DNA of 64,000 nucleotides, from positions 227,112,641 through 227,176,640 of the forward strand of contig CM040126.1 of the NCBI GenBank assembly GCA_022559845.1. The letters are read 5' to 3'. The position numbers and the translations under genes were made by a program. Of this stretch, positions 56,761 through 64,000 are shown in pieces. Each line of letters opens with the position of its first letter. The stretch's first letter is position 1. The stretch comes from Amorphophallus konjac. Its lineage: Eukaryota; Streptophyta; Magnoliopsida; Alismatales; Araceae. The notes below the pieces were generated by a model that was not told the origin of the DNA, did not search any database, and was given only the letters and a program-made list of their open reading frames with translations.

Positions 56761-59700
56761 TGTAGCAACCCTAATAAATGAATAATTGAAATAAATTAAA
56801 ACATATATATTACAGAAGTAATATATATAAAAGGAATAGGGTTAATTGGACGAAATAAAATAAATTAAAAATAACGCCTCTTATTAAGGCGTTAATTTAT
56901 AAAGAAACGCCTCTACCCATGGCGTGAATAAAGAAAGGACGCCCACACCTACGGTCGTCAGTTCTCACGCGACCAAATGGGTAAGTAAAAGAAACGCCTC
57001 TATCTTGGGCGTGTTTTAAAACAAGAAACGCCCTTTTTCAAGGCGCTTTTTAAGAAACGCCCTTATGCAAGGCGTTAATTAAAGAATACACGCCCTGACC
57101 AAAGGCGTTAATTCAGTTCGTGACTCGTTCGAACCCAGAGCTTATCCAGGGAAAGATTAACCTAATCTAGTAAGTGTCTATTAGAGTAAGGACTCTATTG
57201 GGGATATGTTACCCTCAATCAAACACTACTTTTAATAGGACTTCCATAACCCTATAAATAATCTACTGCTCGAACCCGTGAACGCTATTTGGCGTTCGAG
57301 TTCTCTGAAGGTAATTACAGAGCAATAGCTCTTCCTTCTCTCTGTCCCTTTTTGATTTGGTGGACGATCATTAATTCGACTTCTTCCTTCTTCCAGGTTG
57401 AAGAAGCATTGGGGTTGTGAAGAACAAAGGTAATAATCTTTCCTTTACCTTCGGTCAGGTATTATGAAGAAAATATTAATGTTTCTTCATATTTCTCTGT
57501 AGGAAGTTCAGTCGAAAGGGGTTCATCAGTTGAACATAAAGACTTCTTCCTGCTGATACGGCTGAAGTTATTGGTTGCTGTTTAAGCAACAGAGTTTTCT
57601 CCCTTCTTCATATCAATCTGTAAATCGTCATCTCCAAATCAACTCTTAAAGGTAGGATTTTCTCAAGTTACTGTAGCCCAAATGAAATTAATGCAAGATA
57701 TATATATATATAAGCATGTCATGCATATGATTATTATAGTTTTCATGCGTTTTCTGAAATATTTTGAAAGAAACGCCCTTGATTAGGGCGCTAATTTAAA
57801 AGAAACGACCATGCTAGTGGTCGTCAATTTAATATTTGACACCCTCTACGCAGGCGTTAATTTCATAAGAATCGCATGTGATTAATAATTGATCCTGTTT
57901 AAAAATTACAATACATATGAAATATTGATTTTTAATATCTTGCATGACTCTGTGAATTCCTGTTAAATTTTACTGCCATGACATGTCTCCTGTCTCTCGA
58001 AATATTATTTATTAAAATATCGTAAATCCCTTGAAATTCACGACTTGGACAAAGTCGTTTTCCATATTCTAACGCCCCAGTACAAGGCGTGAATCTGAAA
58101 AGTAACGCCCCTTCCTAGGGCGTGTATCTGTTAAAATCCTGAAATTCACATATTCTGTAAAATGGAATTAGAAAGTAACGCCCCTTCCAAGGGCGCGTTT
58201 TTGATAAATTTCTGAGAATAATTATATCCTGTCGAATATGTAAATGATGAGACGCCTGCCTCTACAGTCGTCAACTTTGAAGAAACGCCCCCAGGAAAGA
58301 CGTGTTTTTGATAAATTAATGAAATAATGGAGATTCTGCAAATTGGCAATACATGTAAACGCCCTTCTGTTAGGCGTTAATTATTCAATACACGACTTTA
58401 CTTAAGTCGTTATTTTACTGTAAACTGATTTTATCCTGATTCTATTACCGATGGTTTCATATTATACATATATATATATATCGGCACTATTCTCCACTCC
58501 GTGAGTATAGTCCCACGTTTCATGTTGATTTATCGATCACACTCAACTCTCATTGACATACAAGCTCTCCATTGGACATTCCGTTCCTTTGGACTAGCGA
58601 GTTAGTCATAGAGACCTCCGTAAGACTCCTCGTAGCCTTGGATTCCCTCAAGGCCGACTGAGCTGGTTGTACCCTAAAAACCCATTACACGATCCTTGCC
58701 ATGTCAATCTAAAGAAACATGGTATACCGGCCCTTATGATTATACAAAGAGTATATCATAAGAAATTCTTAATGGGATGATGATATCATGCCATATCATG
58801 TCGTTCTTGTAAACCTCAATTCTATGATAAGAATGAGGGTATCTTACCTTTGATATACTGTTCATGTGGACCTCAATTCTATATAAAGAATGTCCATATT
58901 GATTTGTCATGGTACCTAAGTTAAGGGAACCATATTCTACCTAGTTTTATCGAACTCGTGATTATACCGTTATTATCGCTATTCTATGTCCTTTGTCATA
59001 TTTTGGACTCTATTCTATCAAAGTTGTCATACGTGTCTACAAGCTTGATTATTGAAATTCTATATTGGCTATATAAACAAGAGTGGATGTCAAAACACAT
59101 GATAAATGCCTGCGCATATAGGGCCCGATCTGGTCCTGGGAGGAGCACCCGAAAGTACTTGTGCCCATGGGAGTTAAAATGATAAGGTATCTGGCATTAT
59201 ACCGAGTACTTGACTTGCTTGATTGGACATTCCACACACATCTTGTACTTGACTCGTACTTGACATGAAATGAAATGTGTGGCCCGAAAAAGGGTAATTT
59301 ACTTGCTTGATACATGATAGCCAAAGTTCTTGACATGACTTGTTAAATGTACTTGCTTGAATATCTCGAATAAACTTGTTATCTTGTTGGAAGTTCATGA
59401 CTAAGTTCATCTTATTTTCTTGATATTACATTCTCTCTATCTTGTCGTTTCATGCGAGCATGCATAGCTTTATTGCATCCATGAAAATGTAATTACTTAA
59501 ACCACTTGCTAGTACTTGAGATATAATTTCCTACTGAGCGTTCGCTCATTCCGTTTGTCCCTTTTTACTTTTCAGGTAAGTCCGACGACGATGGAAGTCA
59601 ATCGGATGGGAATGGTCAAGAGTGAAAGTGATAGAGCTTCTACAAGTGTCGTCTAGTCTATTCCATAGTTTCTTGAGTCAACTATGTATTCTTTTCCTTT

Positions 59701-59876
59701 TTATTTAACAGAGTATTGGATTTGTAATAGTCTATCCATTATGAAATAAAGGATTGGGTTATCTTGCTATTTTGCGCATCTCTGTCTTTGTGTCGAATAC
59801 ATGACCACTCTGATTGACATGATTGATATAGACACGTCGCGCATCTCCGGGTATCTTCCGCGCTCGGGGCGTGACA
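56761..59876 (+). mobile_element. 5' LTR of chromovirus H, 3,116 bp
   Basis: Starts TGTAGCAACC, ends GGGCGTGACA, seven bases before a primer-binding site. TATA box TATAAATA at 57253-57260. Long LTRs of this size occur in the Tekay/Del group. It contains 18 CpG-anchored inverted-repeat units of 19-20 nt between 56874 and 58410, in three groups around the promoter, and a CTACTGAGCGTTCGCTCATTCC block near 59532. No coding sequence. The five bases before the LTR are CACTG; the matching duplicate lies outside the window. Confidence 0.8.
56874..58410. repeat. 18 ACG-N13/N14-CGT inverted-repeat units in LTR of H
   Basis: Starts at 56874, 56907, 56939, 56994, 57028, 57057, 57090, 57773, 57805, 57839, 58040, 58072, 58105, 58178, 58252, 58285, 58359 and 58392. 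Fifteen are 19 nt from ACG to CGT and three are 20 nt. Forms include ACGCC..GGCGT, ACGACC..GGTCGT, ACGCCCCTTCCTAGGGCGT and ACGACTT..AAGTCGT. Spacers are A/T-rich, often giving a start-to-start step near 32-34 bp. Confidence 0.9.
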
Positions 59877-59883
59877 GTCTTTG

Positions 59884-59895
59884 TGGTATCAGAGC
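59884..59895 (+). promoter_or_regulatory. Primer-binding site of chromovirus H
   Basis: TGGTATCAGAGC, seven bases after the LTR end. Complementary to initiator tRNA-Met. Confidence 0.9.
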
Positions 59896-60051
59896 CTAAG
59901 GTATTCAATTCCTAGGAAACCCAAGTCCAAGGATAGGTTTCAAAACCTTTAACCAAGTGAGAGTGGGTAGAACCAAGGGTTAAATGATCAATGAGTCCTT
60001 TATAAGATCATAGTGATATAATACTAACATAGCTATTGTAATTGTAGGATA

Positions 60052-63000
60052 ATGGCTGCCGAACGTGCTCAATGGCGCAACATGCAGCGTACCCTTCAAG
60101 GGATGACCCAAGTGCTACAACAGGTAGCACAAGGTGGTGCTCCATGAGCTGGAAGCTTACACCAAGCATTCAAGAATATGAATCCCCCGAAGTTCATGGG
60201 ATCGACCGATCCAGACGATGCCGAGCATTGGGTTCGGGAGATTGAACGTATATTCCGTGTCATGCAATGCACGGATCAGGACAAAGTCTTATTAGCTACT
60301 TTCCAGTTAGAAAAGGATGCTAGATGCTGGTGGGAGTCGATTGAAGCTACTGTTGACCCAACTCAAGTTACATGGGGTGAATTCGTTGAATATTTCAACG
60401 CCAAATATTTCTCTGATAGGGTCCAGGAAAGGAAGGCCGCCGAATTTGCCGCATTAAAGCAAAGATCTTTATCGGTGGCTGATTATGAAGCACAGTTCTC
60501 TAGACTGTCTAGATATGCTAAGCATTTAATTAGCACGGAAAAGATGAAAGCCCGTAGATTTCTTAATGGGCTTAGGCCCCACTACATTACTCAACTGGCG
60601 CCTATGGATATTCAAGTTTATACTGAAATAGTGCGCCGAGCTCAGTTGCTTGAAGATGCCACGGAACTATCTGATAGGATCCGTGGGAAAGACAAAAAGG
60701 AGCAAGTCACAAGTTCGGGTTCTTTTAAACCCAACTTTAAGAAGAGGCCCAATAATGGAGGTTCTTCCTCTCAAGATCAGAAGTACAAGAAATCCAAGCC
60801 TTTCTCTATCACCACTACCCCTTCAAACGTAGTATGCAAGCATTGTGACAAGGCTGGTCACAAAACAGAAGAATGCTGGAGGAAATTAGGAGCATGTCTC
60901 CGTTGTGGGAGTCGTGAACATCGGATTCCCGATTGTCCATTAATGAATGACCAAGATGGTGAGGGTAAACGCCCAGTGACAAGGAACGCGCGTCTTCATG
61001 CAATCCAAGAGACCGAACCAGAAGAAGAAGGCGGATTGGTGGAAGGTACATTAAAAATTTGTTCCAAATATGCACATGTCTTATTTGATACGGGTGCATC
61101 GCATTCCATTATTTCCAAGAAGTTTGCTGACCCATTACCTCTAGAACCAGAATGGATGAAGTTAATATTGTCTACTCCTCTCGGAAACGAGACGGATATC
61201 ACACATCATTACCAAAACTGTGAGGTATTGGTTCGAGGAAAGAATTTTCCTATTGATCTTATCTGCTTAGATCTAAAAGAGTACGATGTTATACTAGGAG
61301 CAGATTGGTTATCCAAGTACCAGGCAACGGTTGATTGCCGTAATAGCAAGATTGTTTTCAAAGAATTTCCAGAACTGACTTATACTAGTCCTAAGAGTCG
61401 AAGCAAATCCCCTCTTATTTCGGCTCTTCGAGCAAGCAAGCTCGTCAGGAAAGGATGTGTATCCTTCCTTGCTTTTGTCACTAATAAAGAAGCTAAGGAA
61501 ACCAAGATAGAAGACGTTCAGGTAGTGCGAGAATTTCCAGACGCATTTCCGGAAGAATTGCCGGGATTACCCCCGCAAAGAGATGTGGCCTTTACCATCG
61601 ACTTAGTCCCTGGTGCTGGTCCGGTTTCAAAGGCACCATATAGAATGTCCCCTGCTGAACTCAAGGAGTTGAAGGAGCAGTTGATGGAACTAATCCGAAA
61701 AGGGTTTATTAGACCAAGTACTTCCCCGTGGGGAGCACCAGTCTTATTTGTAAAGAAGAAGGATGGATCCATGAGATTGTGTATTGACTATCGACAGTTG
61801 AATCATCTTACTATCAAGAACAAGTATCCACTGCCGAGAATCAATGAATTGTTTGATCAGATTTCAGGATCCAAATATTTCTCCAAGATTGATCTCCGGT
61901 CGGGATATCATCAATTAAGGATCAAGGATGATGACATTCACAAGACCGCATTCAGAAGCAGGTATGGCCATTACGAATTTGTTGTTATGCCTTTTGGACT
62001 AACAAATGCCCCTGCTGCCTTTATGCAGTTAATGAATAGCATATTCAGGCCTTACTTGGATCAATTCATAGTAGTCTTCATCGATGATATATTGATATAT
62101 TCTAAAGACTAAGGAAGAACATGAAGAGCATTTGAGGATTGCATTGCAAGTCTTGAGGACAAATCAATTATATGCTAAACTCAGCAAATGCGAGTTCTGG
62201 CTTGAAGAAGTGGCTTTTCTCGGACATGTCATATCCAAGGACGGTTTATCTGTGGATCCATCAAAAGTTGAAGCTGTGAGAAACTGGGAGAGACCCACTA
62301 ATGCAAGCGAGATCAGAAGTTTCTTAGGTCTTGCAGGCTATTATCGGCGATTTATCAAAGATTTCTCTAAGATCGCCGTACCACTTACAAGATTAACTCG
62401 TAAGGAGATCCGATATGAATGGAGTGAGGAATGTGAAAGCAGTTTCCAAACTCTCAAGGATCATCTCACCACAGCTCCGGTCTTAGCCCTACCAATTGAA
62501 GGAGAGAAATTCAAGGTCTACACTGATGCTTCTGGCATTGGCCTCGGATGTGTTCTAATGCAACATGGGAAGGTCATAGCATACTCTTCTCGTCAACTGA
62601 AGAAGCATGAGGAGAATTACCCCGTCCATGACTTGGAATTGGCCGCGGTAGTATTTGCCCTAAAGATATGGAGACACTATCTCTATGGGGTACAGTTTAC
62701 TGTATACTCCGATCACAAAAGTCTCAAATATCTATTTTCACAAAAGGAGCTGAACATGAGACAAAGACGTTGGCTAGAATATCTCAAGGACTTCGACTTC
62801 AGTATACAATACCATCCCGGAAAGGGTAATTATGTGGCTGATGCCCTTAGTCGAAAGCCGAGAGCAAAGATAGCAAATTGTATGATACAAGAATGGAGGT
62901 TACTTGAACAATTCTCCGAGCTCAATATAAGCTTGGACACGGAATCCAAATTTGTCACACTATCCCATGTAAGCATACAGTCAGATTTGTTATCTGAGAT

Positions 63001-63988
63001 ACAAACACTTCAGGATGATGATCCTATGTTAATAGAAATCAAAGGCAGATTAGAAGGACAATCTGATTTTCAACTAACTTCTGATGGAAGATTATCGTTC
63101 AAAGATAGAACTTGTATACCCGATTGTCCGGAATTAAAGAAGAAGATCTTAGATGAAGCTCACAGATCAAGATACACTATTCATCCTGGATCAACTAAAA
63201 TGTACCAAGATGTAAAGAGGAACTTTTGGTGGCCCAATATGAAAAGAGAAATAGCGGACTATGTATCACGCTGTCTCACATGCCAACAGGTCAAGGCGGA
63301 ACACCAAAAGCCTGCGGGAAAACTACATCCTCTAGATATTCCTAAGTGGAAATGGGAGGATATTGGTATGGACTTCATCATGGGTTTGTCTAAATCTAAA
63401 GGAGGACATGATGGAATCTGGGTTATCATTGACCGATTGACTAAATCGGCACATTTCTTGCCAATCAAAAGCCGATGGTCGATTGATGTGCTAGCTGCAC
63501 TATACATTAAAGAAATAGTCAGGATACATGGAATTCCTGTCTCAATCGTGTCTGATAGGGATCCCCGTTTTACTTCTCATTTTTGGAAGGGATTACAACA
63601 TTCGTTGGGGACAAGGCTCAACTTTAGTACTGCTTTTCACCCACAAACGGATGGTCAGACCGAGCGAACTAATCAAGTTGTTGAAGATATGCTGAGAGCA
63701 TGCATTATTGACTTTGGAGGAAGCTGGCATGACCACTTACCTTTAGTTGAATTTGCATATAATAATAGCTACCAAGCTAGTATCCAAATGGCACCTTTCG
63801 AAGCCTTATACGGAAGGAGTTGCCGATCTCCCATATGTTGGAACGAAGTTGGAGAGAAACAACTATTAGGTCCAGACATGGTAAGGGATACAACTGAGAA
63901 GATACAGGTAATCAGAGAAAGATTACAAGTTGCTCAGACCAGACAAAAGACTTATGCAGATACAAGAAGAAGAGATCTTGAATTCTAA
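60052..63988 (+). pseudogene. Chromovirus H gag-pol (Tekay-like), nearly intact
   Basis: Start ATG at 60052 (MAAERAQWRNMQ). Gag capsid domain from about 60180 ([15 protein letters not shown]), then two zinc knuckles ([28 protein letters not shown]; about 60835-60940). Protease FDTGASHS (about 61085) is intact. RT has [22 protein letters not shown] and [11 protein letters not shown] (to 62110). RNase H has [11 protein letters not shown] and a [12 protein letters not shown] stretch. HHCC finger: [10 protein letters not shown]..., CLTCQQVK. Integrase core: [27 protein letters not shown]. Only three lesions are visible: TGA at 60145-60147, a one-base frameshift at about 62104-62112, and TAA at 63986-63988. 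The chromodomain and 3' LTR lie beyond the right edge. It is the youngest-looking copy in the window. Confidence 0.92.
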
Positions 63989-64000
63989 ATCGGAGATCAT

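Overview
The window is repeat-rich nuclear DNA of a flowering plant. I found no ordinary host gene, tRNA or rRNA. Almost every base can be assigned to retrotransposons, mostly LTR elements nested in one another. Plant origin follows from the mix of lineages: Ty3/gypsy elements of Tat type (second, archaeal-type RNase H plus an antisense plant-mobile-domain gene), Ty3/gypsy chromoviruses of Tekay/Del type, Ty1/copia elements of SIRE/Maximus type, and a plant LINE. The species cannot be named from the sequence. A 100-N scaffold gap lies at 23077-23176.

Layout. 1-1260: LINE ORF2 remnant (-). 1261-3516: gypsy LTR piece (+). 3517-4500: chromovirus LTR piece (-). 4501-16885: Tat element A (-), with its antisense PMD gene on + (4501-6263), integrase (7458-8714) and RT/RNase H (13739-16058). 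A is cut by a 5,024-bp insertion (8715-13738, read as a solo LTR) that has a CATAG target duplication and 9-bp terminal inverted repeats. 16886-20689: 3' part of Tat element C (-). 20690-23076: 3' part of Tat element D (-). 23177-38535: Tat element B (+), with pol, two tandem-repeat fields, an antisense PMD gene (34427-29261, -) and a 3' LTR. 38536-42126: degenerate chromovirus E (+) with the start of its 3' LTR. 42127-48639: copia F (+). About 48640-56760: copia G (+) with a downstream env-position ORF. 56761-64000: chromovirus H (+), 5' LTR and nearly intact gag-pol, running off the right edge.

How the parts relate. Each element would supply gag, protease, RT/RNase H and integrase for its own copying, but every copy here has stops, frameshifts or lost catalytic residues. 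H is the least damaged. In A, B and C a PMD gene sits between the pol region and the 3' LTR on the opposite strand, which is a conserved Tat arrangement.

Most unusual structure. The non-coding parts of several unrelated families carry clusters of short CpG-containing inverted repeats. In C, D and H the unit is ACG-N13 or N14-CGT with inner complementarity, at least 40 copies at nearly fixed length. Separately, the polypurine tracts of C and D lie inside a two-helix hairpin whose arms differ by compensatory changes between the copies.
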